Below, in pieces: positions 6,254 to 14,294 of a stretch of DNA of 29,286 bases. The notes under the pieces were generated by a model. The model saw only the letters and a list, made by a program, of their open reading frames with translations. It was not told the origin of the DNA and searched no databases. The position numbers and the translations under genes were made by a program. Source of the stretch: a virus. The DNA is taken from IMG/VR virus record IMGVR_UViG_3300017771_000072, positions 1 to 29,286 of that record; one strand, 5' to 3'. Position 1 is the first letter of the stretch. Each line of letters starts with the position of its first letter.

Positions 6254-6437
6254 TGTAGTTCTTCACTACTGTCTTCAGCAAAGCCAAGACAGATGCAAGA
6301 CCACCGACAAAAGCAGACTGCAAGAGATCATTGTCTCCACCAGTCATTGCTTGAGCTGTGATCATAGCCAAGAATGTTTCGAGAAATGTTGCCACGCAAC
6401 GCTCCCCAAGATCTTTAAAATCAATATCTTTAAACAT
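6240..6437 (-). CDS. Holin (r1t-like)
   Basis: A 65-residue protein with two hydrophobic helices, about 14-31 (CVATFLETFLAMITAQAM) and 41-58 (SAFVGGLASVLALLKTVV), joined by a Gly/Asp turn, with a basic C-terminus. The N-terminal DLGERCVATF pattern matches small class II phage holins of the r1t type, which open the cytoplasmic membrane at lysis. AAGGAG precedes the ATG. Neighbours are small membrane proteins and, further upstream, a lysin. Confidence 0.75.
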   Translation of the reverse strand: MFKDIDFKDLGERCVATFLETFLAMITAQAMTGGDNDLLQSAFVGGLASVLALLKTVVKNYNVKK

Positions 6438-6448
6438 TTTCTTTCTCC

Positions 6449-6970
6449 TTAATGTTGATGGGAATATGCTTCGAGATAAGCAATTCGATCTCTTAAGTTA
6501 TCGAACTCCCAGCTCTCAAGCTGATTATTCTCCAAAGTTGTTATCTTCTTCAATAAGTCTTGCCATTCCCATTTCATCAACTCATATGACTGAGAGTCTT
6601 GTGAGGGATTGTTGAGATCAGAGATATATCTGTTTTGAAAGTCATCAACTTTCCATTCCAGATCACTGAGTCTTTTGTCTAAGTTTTGAAATTCAGCATT
6701 GAGATAAACGATCTGATCTCTAAACTGATCAGCTTCATAGCTGATTTGTTCTAACTGATTGACTTTCTCATATAGTGTTGCAATATCATTTGAAACCATA
6801 GTTTCAGATCGAAGCTCTTCAAATCTGTATTCGATAGAGTTCATTCTTTCATCTATGTTGCTCAATGTGGTCAGAACAGCACCAAGACTTTGAATCCCAG
6901 CACCGATAGATCCCATCAGAGTGATTGCAGTCACTACAATTGCAAGATTATCTTTTATCTTTTGAAGCAT
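6449..6970 (-). CDS. Membrane-anchored coiled-coil protein
   Basis: A 173-residue protein with an N-terminal hydrophobic helix (about 8-33, AIVVTAITLMGSIGAGI) followed by a long acidic coiled coil from about residue 38 to the end. With this N-in anchor it would span outward from the cytoplasmic membrane. Placed in the lysis cassette it may be a spanin-like or holin-regulating protein; the fold alone does not decide. Its ATG shares a base with the stop of a 13-codon gene (TAATG) and has no Shine-Dalgarno sequence of its own. Confidence 0.7.
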   Translation of the reverse strand: MLQKIKDNLAIVVTAITLMGSIGAGIQSLGAVLTTLSNIDERMNSIEYRFEELRSETMVSNDIATLYEKVNQLEQISYEADQFRDQIVYLNAEFQNLDKRLSDLEWKVDDFQNRYISDLNNPSQDSQSYELMKWEWQDLLKKITTLENNQLESWEFDNLRDRIAYLEAYSHQH

Positions 6971-7011
6971 TATCTGTCACCAGTGCAACAACCATTGCCA
7001 CAGCAATCCAT
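6970..7011 (-). CDS. 13-residue cysteine-rich peptide, MDCCGNGCCTGDR
   Basis: A complete 13-codon reading frame joined by TAATG one-base overlaps to the genes on both sides (7011 and 6970). A GGTGG ribosome-site-like sequence precedes its ATG. Four of thirteen residues are cysteine in a CC-x3-CC pattern able to hold a metal or form disulfides. It fills the whole gap between its neighbours, which argues for a real translated unit rather than chance. Function unknown; it could also serve only to carry ribosomes to the next start, which has no ribosome site. Confidence 0.55.
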   Translation of the reverse strand: MDCCGNGCCTGDR

Positions 7012-7223
7012 TATCCACCTACTTTGAACAGAATTTCACGAATGACTTCTTCGATGATTATTAAGTTTTGATTGAAACCAGATATGCTTTCTTGATAAGC
7101 ATTGACTTGAGCTTTTAATGTTGCAACTTCTTGTTGCATATCATTAACTGTTTTAAATAACCAAGCCACTAATCCAGCGAGACCACCTTGCAATATTTGA
7201 TTAAGATTGACTGTTGCTTTCAT
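7011..7223 (-). CDS. Small membrane-associated coiled-coil protein
   Basis: A 70-residue protein: a hydrophobic stretch near the N-terminus (about 10-26, ILQGGLAGLVAWLFKTV) and a following helical heptad region (27-65). It has the size and form of phage holin-like or lysis-accessory proteins but no family is recognised. It overlaps the end of the metallophosphoesterase gene by 23 bases; AAGGAGT lies upstream of its ATG. Confidence 0.7.
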   Translation of the reverse strand: MKATVNLNQILQGGLAGLVAWLFKTVNDMQQEVATLKAQVNAYQESISGFNQNLIIIEEVIREILFKVGG

Positions 7224-8427
7224 AATTTGTTTTGACTCCTTTAGTCGTTAGAGTCCAGAAGAATCCTCTCCAAGTGATCGTGTTATTGTCATAGACCACC
7301 AGCTCTGGATGAAATGTGTTTTTCTTTCGATCTACAACTAAAGTCACAAATCCTCCTTGCCAATCTGGATGTTTGGAATATCCCAAACCTTTTAGATCAG
7401 CAAGTGTGCCAGTTTCAATTGCAGAATATAAATTCATTTCCTCGCCAGTCCAACGAGTTTGATGTGTTATTGCAAGTCTGTGAGTATGTCCCATAATGAT
7501 CGATCCATTGATTCTTTCAATAGATGACAAAGCACTCATTCCAGCTTGTTTTCTTAATGCAGATCCAGAGTGAGTTGCAAACAAACCTTTGACAACTTCA
7601 TATTCACTATGAGGATAAACATCTGATGGTTTGTCCCAATAAGTCCATCCAAGATCATTAAATCTCATTAAATTAGCCAAATGAAGAACAGACTTCTCAT
7701 CTTCACTGACATCAGCTCTCTTGATCCCAAACAATTGAGGAAGTTTATCGATCAGAGCTCTTCTAAGTCGAAGCTCGTGATTTCCCTCTAAGAAGATCAG
7801 TTCATCTTTCTTTGTTAGACCAGCTGAGTCTCTCAGATCTCTCAATGTTGAATATCCTAGATCAACTCCCTTTTGCACAGTAGAAGTGAAATCTGGATTC
7901 GTTGCAAACTTTGACAAGTTGGGGAAATCAATTAGATCCCCAATATAGATCAATCCATCTGGACTGACATCTTGCAAGAAATAGTGGGAGAGCTCAGTCA
8001 ATTGCTTGTTTGCAAATGGAAGCTGTGAATCACCAAGCACAACGAGAAGCTCTGGTTTGCTTTTAGCTTTGAGAGTTGGTTGAGGACTGAAACCATTCCC
8101 ACCCAGAGATTCTATTGACTTAATGAACTCTCCCAAAAATTTAGGTTTTTGCTTCAGAGTTGCTTTTGTCTGCTCCATTAATCTTTTGCCCCCATTAACA
8201 TCTGGAGCTTCCCATTGATTAACAGTCAGACTTTGGATTTCCCATTGATCTGGATCAAATCCTCTTTCTTTAAGCATTGACCAGACTTCATTTATATCTG
8301 ATGATCCAACTGGTAGAGTTGCAGTAGCTTTGCCATCTTTGACTTTGACAGCTACCTTTTCAGATTTGTCTGATCCTTTCACGACTTTATTCTCGTGATT
8401 ATAATTTTTAAGAGATTTCTTTGGCAC
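7201..8427 (-). CDS. Calcineurin-like metallophosphoesterase
   Basis: A 408-residue protein. From about residue 126 it has the metallophosphoesterase motifs in order: GDSQ (D133), GDLID (D164), GNHE (N216, H217), H286 in ATHSG, and GHTHR (H314, H316). These ligate two metal ions in phosphodiesterases and phosphatases. The first motif is usually D-x-H; here it is D-S-Q, so one metal ligand is changed. The first 125 residues are Lys-rich and not part of the core. Such enzymes occur in many actinophages with unknown substrate. Its stop lies 23 bases inside the next gene. Confidence 0.85.
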   Translation of the reverse strand: MPKKSLKNYNHENKVVKGSDKSEKVAVKVKDGKATATLPVGSSDINEVWSMLKERGFDPDQWEIQSLTVNQWEAPDVNGGKRLMEQTKATLKQKPKFLGEFIKSIESLGGNGFSPQPTLKAKSKPELLVVLGDSQLPFANKQLTELSHYFLQDVSPDGLIYIGDLIDFPNLSKFATNPDFTSTVQKGVDLGYSTLRDLRDSAGLTKKDELIFLEGNHELRLRRALIDKLPQLFGIKRADVSEDEKSVLHLANLMRFNDLGWTYWDKPSDVYPHSEYEVVKGLFATHSGSALRKQAGMSALSSIERINGSIIMGHTHRLAITHQTRWTGEEMNLYSAIETGTLADLKGLGYSKHPDWQGGFVTLVVDRKKNTFHPELVVYDNNTITWRGFFWTLTTKGVKTNYESNSQS

Positions 8428-8650
8428 GATTGCTCAACCACATTCTGATTGTGTGTGTTTTGATCTTGATCTCAATAGGAGATTGATCAATCAACCACTT
8501 AGAAGCAACAGTTGGGGAGATGCCATCTTTGACACCTTGAATTGCTTCTTCAACTAACTCTTTCAATTCATCACGATCTAAAAATGATCTCTTTGGATTG
8601 TGATGTGCTGGATTATCCTCAGCATATTTTTTCAATGATACTTTTGCCAC
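8408..8650 (-). CDS. Small putative DNA-binding protein
   Basis: An 80-residue basic protein. Residues about 43-75 (GISPTVASKWLIDQSPIEIK then HTIRMWLSN) look like a helix-turn-helix. It starts with GTG, behind AGGAT, and a perfect 8-bp inverted repeat lies just upstream. It overlaps the metallophosphoesterase gene by 20 bases. The first residues (SLKKYAEDN) resemble the start of that enzyme (SLKNYNHEN), which may be chance. Confidence 0.6.
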   Translation of the reverse strand: MAKVSLKKYAEDNPAHHNPKRSFLDRDELKELVEEAIQGVKDGISPTVASKWLIDQSPIEIKIKTHTIRMWLSNRAKEIS

Positions 8651-8668
8651 TGTTATCCTCTTTCCTCA

Positions 8669-8696
8669 TTTCACAAGCACAGCTTTGATTGTGAAA
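8669..8696. promoter_or_regulatory. 8-bp inverted repeat between lysin and GTG-start gene
   Basis: TTTCACAA (8669-8676) and TTGTGAAA (8689-8696) form a perfect 8-bp stem with a 12-nt loop, right after the lysin stop codon and about 19 bases before the next start. There is no T-run, so it is more likely an mRNA structure than a strong terminator. Confidence 0.5.
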
Positions 8697-8697
8697 A

Positions 8698-9282
8698 TTA
8701 ATTAATCGTATATTTTTGATTGCACTTCCTACAAAAGAAGCCACCACCAATGTTCACTCGATCATTCTTTTGATCAAGATCCTCTTTTGGTTTGTGATCA
8801 TAATCAATCACATTGATCCAAACTTCATCACCTTTGAGAAGAGCATCTCGGATCACCTTATATGTTCTCAAATAGTTATTTCGAGAAGCACCAACCCAGC
8901 CAAACTCTTTGATCTGATTGTTTGTTTGATTGTCACCGATAATGACACATCCACTGGAACTTTTCGCACTATTGCCACTATGGATCAAGACATATGTGTA
9001 TTCTGCACCAGAATAACCTTTCACATCTTGAAGCTCCAGCATTCCTTTGTGATACTCATCACCATATCTTTTCAAATAACGAGAATGAAACCCACCAACT
9101 GCACGAAACTTGATCTGATAACGACCATCAGCAAATCTTGTGATGTGTTTGACTTTCTTTTCTCGATATGGATCTTCTACTGTATAAGCCAAAAAATCCT
9201 TTGATCCATCTTCATTGATCTTTGATAAGATCCCAGAAGTTGAATCTTTTGTTGAGCTAAATCTCAATAGTTCGATTTCCAT
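8698..9282 (-). CDS. Putative lysin / peptidoglycan enzyme (DUF5675-like)
   Basis: A 194-residue protein. Residues 30-120 carry the DUF5675 pattern: LAYTVEDPYR, a basic K-V motif, GRYQIKFR, a GMLEL-x-DVKGY segment, then VLIHSGN (H101) and SSSGCVIIG (C112). The His plus S-x-G-C pair resembles the active site of L,D-transpeptidase/YkuD-like cell-wall enzymes, so it is the best lysin candidate in the window. The C-terminus (FFCRKC) has a Cys pair that may bind zinc. It stands between the tail genes and the holin cluster. Enzyme class is inference. Confidence 0.65.
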   Translation of the reverse strand: MEIELLRFSSTKDSTSGILSKINEDGSKDFLAYTVEDPYREKKVKHITRFADGRYQIKFRAVGGFHSRYLKRYGDEYHKGMLELQDVKGYSGAEYTYVLIHSGNSAKSSSGCVIIGDNQTNNQIKEFGWVGASRNNYLRTYKVIRDALLKGDEVWINVIDYDHKPKEDLDQKNDRVNIGGGFFCRKCNQKYTIN

Positions 9283-10019
9283 TATGCCTCCGAATACTCT
9301 ATGTTGTTTTTAATATCTTTGAATAAAGACTTTGGTCTTCTTCTGTGGATCGTATTAAATAAAGATCCAGTTCCTCTTTGCATTGATGCCAAGTTTGTGT
9401 TTTCTCCAAGCCACATTTTTAAACTCTCTGGAGCTGTGAACTTATGAAGTCTCACACGATCAGAGAAGACAAGTTTCATATGTGGTTGATTCTTCTTGAA
9501 TACTGCTTTTGTGTCATTCATTTTTTCAAAAGCATAAGCAGAAGACAAAGCTCTTGGAATTTGTCCAATATTCAACACTGCTTCAATATTTCTGACTTGA
9601 TCTAGTTCAGAAGTAGTCTCTGAGCTTTGAAGTCCCATTAAGTACATTTGAAGATCTACTTCAGCCAGAAAAACATATGGGACAATATATTGAAACTGAG
9701 CTTTGCTTGGATCATACCAAGTCTCTTCTCCAGTGACATTGACTGTGTCAGCTGACCAGAGAAAGTTGTCTCTGACATCATTTGAATGAGCTTCAAATCC
9801 ATCAAATAAATAACGATCACTCACTTGATCAAAAATCCAAGTTGGACTGATCTCAAGATGAAAAGGGGATTTTATAATTCTGATTCTTGAGTTGTAGTCT
9901 GCAACAACTGGGCAAGGAGCAAGAACAGTTTGCTTTTCTGGATCTCTATAAATTGCCGATGGAGTTGATATGTTTGGATGGAGTGTCCAATATACATCAA
10001 TGGATTTATTTTTCCTCAT
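9282..10019 (-). CDS. Late structural-region protein, unknown
   Basis: A 245-residue protein between the tail-fibre genes and the lysin. Its opening (YWTLHPNISTPSAIYRDPEK) followed by PCPVV and SPFHLEI looks like a beta-rich domain; I do not recognise the family. I use the ATG at 10019, with GGGAGAA at proper spacing; the in-frame ATG at 10103 would lie in the preceding gene. The C-terminus is Arg/Lys-rich. It is likely a virion-associated or tail-fibre accessory protein by position only. Confidence 0.7.
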   Translation of the reverse strand: MRKNKSIDVYWTLHPNISTPSAIYRDPEKQTVLAPCPVVADYNSRIRIIKSPFHLEISPTWIFDQVSDRYLFDGFEAHSNDVRDNFLWSADTVNVTGEETWYDPSKAQFQYIVPYVFLAEVDLQMYLMGLQSSETTSELDQVRNIEAVLNIGQIPRALSSAYAFEKMNDTKAVFKKNQPHMKLVFSDRVRLHKFTAPESLKMWLGENTNLASMQRGTGSLFNTIHRRRPKSLFKDIKNNIEYSEA

Positions 10020-10422
10020 AGTTCTCCCACCACTCTGGAAGTGAGGGGAGTTGGTTTGATGAAAGATGTGTTTGCACACCATCTGGATCAGCAACAGCAT
10101 CATTGAAATTGTTCAATGTGTTTGTGATCCAATTGTCCATCTCTGTCCTCGTTCCGAAATAATACAATCCATTGTGAGCCACAACATTAATTGTGACTAT
10201 CTGTTCACCGACTTCTTCTCCAGTTAGAACATTGATCCATTCTGGAACTGTCTCTTGAAATGAACATTCTTCAATTCTTATTGCTACCACTGGCAACTTT
10301 TGTTCACCTTGATAATCATCAGCTCTGTTATCGAGTATCGAATCAGAGTCATCAAATCCAAAATTGTGAAACCAATTTCTGTGATTCTCATCCTCTGGAT
10401 TCATATATGCTGTTAATGGCAT
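10006..10422 (-). CDS. Tail-region protein following the Gly-rich adhesin
   Basis: A 138-residue acidic protein, not recognised. It has Trp-rich ends (RNWFHNFGF near the start, PEWWENYEEK at the end). The ATG at 10422 follows GGAGGAT and shares one base with the stop of the adhesin gene (TAATG); upstream in-frame codons read through the Gly-rich gene in another frame and give an artefactual Trp-rich extension. Being coupled to a fibre gene, it may be a fibre-assembly chaperone or a tip protein. Confidence 0.7.
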   Translation of the reverse strand: MPLTAYMNPEDENHRNWFHNFGFDDSDSILDNRADDYQGEQKLPVVAIRIEECSFQETVPEWINVLTGEEVGEQIVTINVVAHNGLYYFGTRTEMDNWITNTLNNFNDAVADPDGVQTHLSSNQLPSLPEWWENYEEK

Positions 10423-11567
10423 TAATATCCTCCTCCAGTTAGTGTTCCTCCAGATCCAGCAGAAGATCCAGATCCTCGACCAGATCCAGTTGATCCACCA
10501 GCAGATGTGATTGATCCAGAGTTTGTGAAAGTACCATTGCAAGTTGCAATTAGTATTCCACCACCAGATCCACCTCCACCTCCACCAGAGAGTCTTCCAG
10601 TTCCACCAGTTTGTCCACCTCTTCCAGCAGAAGAAAGAGATCCACCAGATGCAACTGTGAGATTTCCAGAAGCATAGATCACAAGTGATCCACCAGTTCC
10701 AGTGTGACCACCATATCCAGCTCTCGAATCAGATGGATTATAAGAGTTATTTGATCCACCAGATCCTCCACCATTTCCAGTTCCACCAGTTCCTCCAGCA
10801 TCACCAGTCCAGTATGACCATTGAGTGTGTCCAGATGCTCCACCATTTCCACCTTGTCCAGCGTATGAAGTGGCGTTTCCACCACCTCCACCACCTCCTG
10901 AATAGTGGTTATAATATGCAACACCTCCAGATCCTCCTCCTCCAGATCCTCCAGAAGCTAAGTGTCCAACAGCACCAGATCTTGATCCTCCATAAGATCC
11001 AGATCCACCTTGACCACCACCTCCAACAGTTAGAGCTGAAGCAGTAGATGATCCATTTGTATGAGCTGAAGCTGATCCAGTCATTGATATGACAGTTGAT
11101 CCAGCAACTTCATTTGCTGATGAGTTCACAGCTAAGTTGCTAAGACCACCAGATTTATATCTTCCCTTGTTATAAGTTGAGATTGATCCATTGACAGTGA
11201 GATCACCATCAACAAATATATAAAATCCTTGAGTTGTGCCAGATGTTGTCAGAGTGAATCCAGCAGAGATTGTCAGATCACCATTGATCCTAAGAAGAGC
11301 AAGTTTATCTCCAGAAGTTCCAATATTTCCAGCTCCGAATGTGTTGTTGCCATCATAGACAATAATGTTTGCATCGTATGTTGTGCCACCTACATTGATC
11401 CCATTTGACTCATAACCATTTCCAGTTGTGATGTCATAATTTGTATTGAATTGAGAAACTGGGATCTTCTTTAGATGCCAAAGCAGATCAGCTGAGACAT
11501 TTGTCCCCTCATATTGTGCTTCGGCTAGTCCACCAATTAATCCAATTTTTGCAAAACCTATCGGCAT
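10422..11567 (-). CDS. Glycine-rich tail adhesin / receptor-binding protein
   Basis: A 381-residue protein. Residues 1-160 form an N-terminal beta-type domain; residues about 170-381 are very rich in Gly, Ser, Thr and Asn, with runs such as GGGGQGGSGSYGGSRSG and repeated GGxGG blocks. Long Gly-rich segments of this type form polyglycine-II sandwiches in phage adhesins (T4-like gp38 is the known model) and present variable receptor-contact loops. Variable aromatic islands (YYNHY, HTQWSYW) between Gly runs would be the contact loops. Position at the end of the tail module fits. No signal peptide. Confidence 0.75.
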   Translation of the reverse strand: MPIGFAKIGLIGGLAEAQYEGTNVSADLLWHLKKIPVSQFNTNYDITTGNGYESNGINVGGTTYDANIIVYDGNNTFGAGNIGTSGDKLALLRINGDLTISAGFTLTTSGTTQGFYIFVDGDLTVNGSISTYNKGRYKSGGLSNLAVNSSANEVAGSTVISMTGSASAHTNGSSTASALTVGGGGQGGSGSYGGSRSGAVGHLASGGSGGGGSGGVAYYNHYSGGGGGGGNATSYAGQGGNGGASGHTQWSYWTGDAGGTGGTGNGGGSGGSNNSYNPSDSRAGYGGHTGTGGSLVIYASGNLTVASGGSLSSAGRGGQTGGTGRLSGGGGGGSGGGILIATCNGTFTNSGSITSAGGSTGSGRGSGSSAGSGGTLTGGGY

Positions 11568-11578
11568 TTAAAATCCTC

Positions 11579-13027
11579 CTAAGACATTTTTAATTGTGAG
11601 AAGACATAATAATTTGTCCCATCAAAGACAACTGTGACAATATCGATTGCACTTGCATCAGTTGTCAAAGTTAGTCCACCAGCTCCAACAGTTTTGAAAG
11701 CTGTTGAGTTTATCTGTGTGGCATTCATTAATCTTGATCCAGTTCCATCTTGTTTGAGGATCACTGTGATCGTTGTAGCTTTTCCAGATACTAAGTTGCT
11801 TATTGCCCAAGTTGTGACATTGTCATTGAGTGTTATATCAAAAACATTTCCATCTTGAACATCAAGAGTCAAAGTGTTTGATGTGAAAGAAGTTCCAGAA
11901 TCAGATGTTGTTGCAACATCCTCTGCATAATCTTTTGCAACGAACTTTGTGATCTCTTTATCAGAGAAGTCTGTATCTCCTCTAATAGTTCCACCATCTA
12001 CTGAGAAAGCTCCAGCTGTGAGTTGTGAATCTCCACCCATCCCAGCGTGGCTTGTGCAATAGACATAGAGTCTTTCTGGAGTATCAGCTTTGACTTCGAT
12101 CTGTGTATAAGCTCCAGTTTGTCCAGCAGTTCCATTTGTTGTGACATTATCTGTGAACTCTGATCCAGATGCGTGAGTTCCATCTTTTGTAGTTGAGAAT
12201 CTTAATGGATGTCCAGAGTTTGAAGCATTGCTTTGATCAAATCTGTATTTGAAGCCAGTAGTCAAGTTGATCACTTGATCTTGTGCTCCCTCAAAGAAAT
12301 ATTCGTTTTGTGATCCAGATCCATTATCTGCAACAGTGACAGCAATGTCAGTTCTGATTGCAGTCGTTCCAGCTGTGATGTTATCAAGTGCAGTTTGAGT
12401 TGCACTAGATATTGGAAGATCGTTCAATGTGATCTTCTTCTTTGCATTTGAATCAGTCACATCAGAGATCAACATTTCATCAGCTGTTTGTGGAGTGACT
12501 GAGCTTGATCCATTGATGTCCACTTCAAGAGTGACATCTCCAGAAGTAGCTCCTCCAGATAAACCAGATCCAGCATTTGTGATGATTGCAGTTATGTCTC
12601 CGAGTGCAACAATATCACTGATCAGAGCTTTCTTTGTGCTGTTGTCTGTGACATCGTGTAGAACTATATAATCCGAAGATGAAGCTGTGACAACAGACAA
12701 GTTGTTTGCATCCATCAACAATGTTGAAGTGAATGCTCCAGAAGTTGCAGTTGATCCACCAGACAAACCAGAGTTTGTTGCAGTTGTGATTGTGACAGCT
12801 GTGATGTCTGCTCCACCGAGCAGTGCTACCCAAGAAGTCGAGTCTGCATCATATCGATAATATGACTCTGTGTCTTGAGCAAAAGCAATCTGTCCATCCA
12901 CAGCTGAAGTGATGTTGTTTTGGATTGCTGTTAGGTTAGCAAATGAATAAACTGCTGAATTGACTAGCTCTTGAAAGACAGTCGCATCAATCAGATCACC
13001 AGTTGCCCAATTTGATTTGTATGCCAT
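11579..13027 (-). CDS. Tail fibre protein with cupredoxin-like domain
   Basis: A 482-residue fibre-type protein. Residues 1-70 look like a virion-attachment segment; 80-220 contain Gly/Ser/Thr-rich spacers and two related VTDNSTKK / VTDSNAKK repeats; residues about 229-333 form a cupredoxin-like domain with H273 (in SGHPLRF), C324, H327 and M330 (YCTSHAGMGG). C-x2-H-x2-M is the type-1 copper loop spacing of amicyanin. The C-terminal 100 residues are a further beta domain. Copper binding is inferred from the residues. It lies between baseplate and adhesin genes. Confidence 0.8.
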   Translation of the reverse strand: MAYKSNWATGDLIDATVFQELVNSAVYSFANLTAIQNNITSAVDGQIAFAQDTESYYRYDADSTSWVALLGGADITAVTITTATNSGLSGGSTATSGAFTSTLLMDANNLSVVTASSSDYIVLHDVTDNSTKKALISDIVALGDITAIITNAGSGLSGGATSGDVTLEVDINGSSSVTPQTADEMLISDVTDSNAKKKITLNDLPISSATQTALDNITAGTTAIRTDIAVTVADNGSGSQNEYFFEGAQDQVINLTTGFKYRFDQSNASNSGHPLRFSTTKDGTHASGSEFTDNVTTNGTAGQTGAYTQIEVKADTPERLYVYCTSHAGMGGDSQLTAGAFSVDGGTIRGDTDFSDKEITKFVAKDYAEDVATTSDSGTSFTSNTLTLDVQDGNVFDITLNDNVTTWAISNLVSGKATTITVILKQDGTGSRLMNATQINSTAFKTVGAGGLTLTTDASAIDIVTVVFDGTNYYVFSQLKMS

Positions 13028-13046
13028 TGAATAATTCTCCTAATAT

Positions 13047-14294
13047 CTACCAAGCAAGGTTTGTTGATTGTCCAAGTTTTCCAGATCCTAAGATCCACGC
13101 ACCAACTTCTGATCCAGCAGATGTGGACAAGCTATATGTCCAAGTCTGGTTTATAGCATTAATCTGCTGAGATATTTTCTCAATGTGAACATCAAATTCC
13201 ATTGTTGTTGATGCTGGAGTTGGGATCTTGATTGTGATCTTATCTCCAAGCTCTCTGTTTAGAACTTGAGCCCATATGTTTGAATCGGCTATTGGATTAA
13301 TAATTAATCCCTCGATCCTTGAAGTTGTCCCTTTGAAACTTGCAAGTCTTTGTTCAGCAATAGCGAGAGCATCTGAATCAGAGACATTCAATGTCCCAGT
13401 CAATGAGTTCTCTCTTGCACCAAACTCTGCAATTGATGAATCATTTGCAAGTCTTTGCTCTGATCCACCATCTCTTGTCACAGATACAATGTTCACGATC
13501 CTTGAGTCATCAAGTGTTGTGATCACATCTGAAAAGGGGAGTTCTCCAACTCCATTCCCAAAAGTTGCTTGAGAAGTGAATTGTTGTCCTCTTTTATAAT
13601 TTCGATCTCTGAATACAACATCACCATCTGCTCCAATAAAGAACTGACCTTGTTCTGCTGTCTCGACATCTTTTAATGCAGTCAGCAAGTTTGTCTCTAA
13701 AGACACACCAGCTTTGACTTGTAGATCACCAGTTGAAATATCTCTTTGTGTAGAGCTCCAGCCAAAAGCATTGAGGAGTCTTGTGATCCTTGCTGATGAC
13801 AATTCTTGTGCATCTACATAACCAAGTCGAGTTGATTGACCTATGTTAGAAAAACCACTTTGTCCAAGATTCCAACCTCTTGATCCGATTGTGTTTAGAT
13901 TAAAGATCTTAAAAGCATCAACACAAACAATTCTGACACTTGAATCTGCACCTTGACCACCAAAGGATTCTGGATAGCTTTGTATAAATCCACGATATAG
14001 AACTTTCGTTGATCCAGAATAAGTTGCACTGATCTTGATCTGTTTGAAAGGTTTTATATTTGGATAATAAGCTGATGAAGTATTCAGTGGATTAAATCTG
14101 TCATCTATGTTGTTCACAAGTACAGTTGCAACACCAGTTTGAAATTCATCAAGATCGTGTTGTCTTCCTCTATCAATACTGATCTCACGAACATATGAAG
14201 ATATATCAGTGAATGTTTGTGATGAGTCGAATGGATCTGATGCAAACCCTACTTCAACAGTCAAATCAATATCACTGTTGAATGCTACGCTCAC
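13047..14294 (-). CDS. Minor tail / baseplate hub protein
   Basis: A 415-residue protein immediately downstream of the tape measure, the usual site of distal-tail and hub proteins. Residues 35-130 have the pattern of siphovirus minor tail proteins: GVATVLVNNIDDRFNPLN, then YYPNIKPFKQIKI and LYRGFI. The C-terminal half alternates beta strands. It overlaps the tape-measure stop by four bases (ATGA). Exact role (distal tail protein or tail-associated hub) cannot be separated here. Confidence 0.75.
   Translation of the reverse strand: MSVAFNSDIDLTVEVGFASDPFDSSQTFTDISSYVREISIDRGRQHDLDEFQTGVATVLVNNIDDRFNPLNTSSAYYPNIKPFKQIKISATYSGSTKVLYRGFIQSYPESFGGQGADSSVRIVCVDAFKIFNLNTIGSRGWNLGQSGFSNIGQSTRLGYVDAQELSSARITRLLNAFGWSSTQRDISTGDLQVKAGVSLETNLLTALKDVETAEQGQFFIGADGDVVFRDRNYKRGQQFTSQATFGNGVGELPFSDVITTLDDSRIVNIVSVTRDGGSEQRLANDSSIAEFGARENSLTGTLNVSDSDALAIAEQRLASFKGTTSRIEGLIINPIADSNIWAQVLNRELGDKITIKIPTPASTTMEFDVHIEKISQQINAINQTWTYSLSTSAGSEVGAWILGSGKLGQSTNLAW

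Noticed and set aside
10423-10542. Upstream extension of the 10006-10422 gene
   Set aside because: Trp-rich translation of the Gly-rich adhesin gene in another frame; the ATG at 10422 has a good ribosome site.
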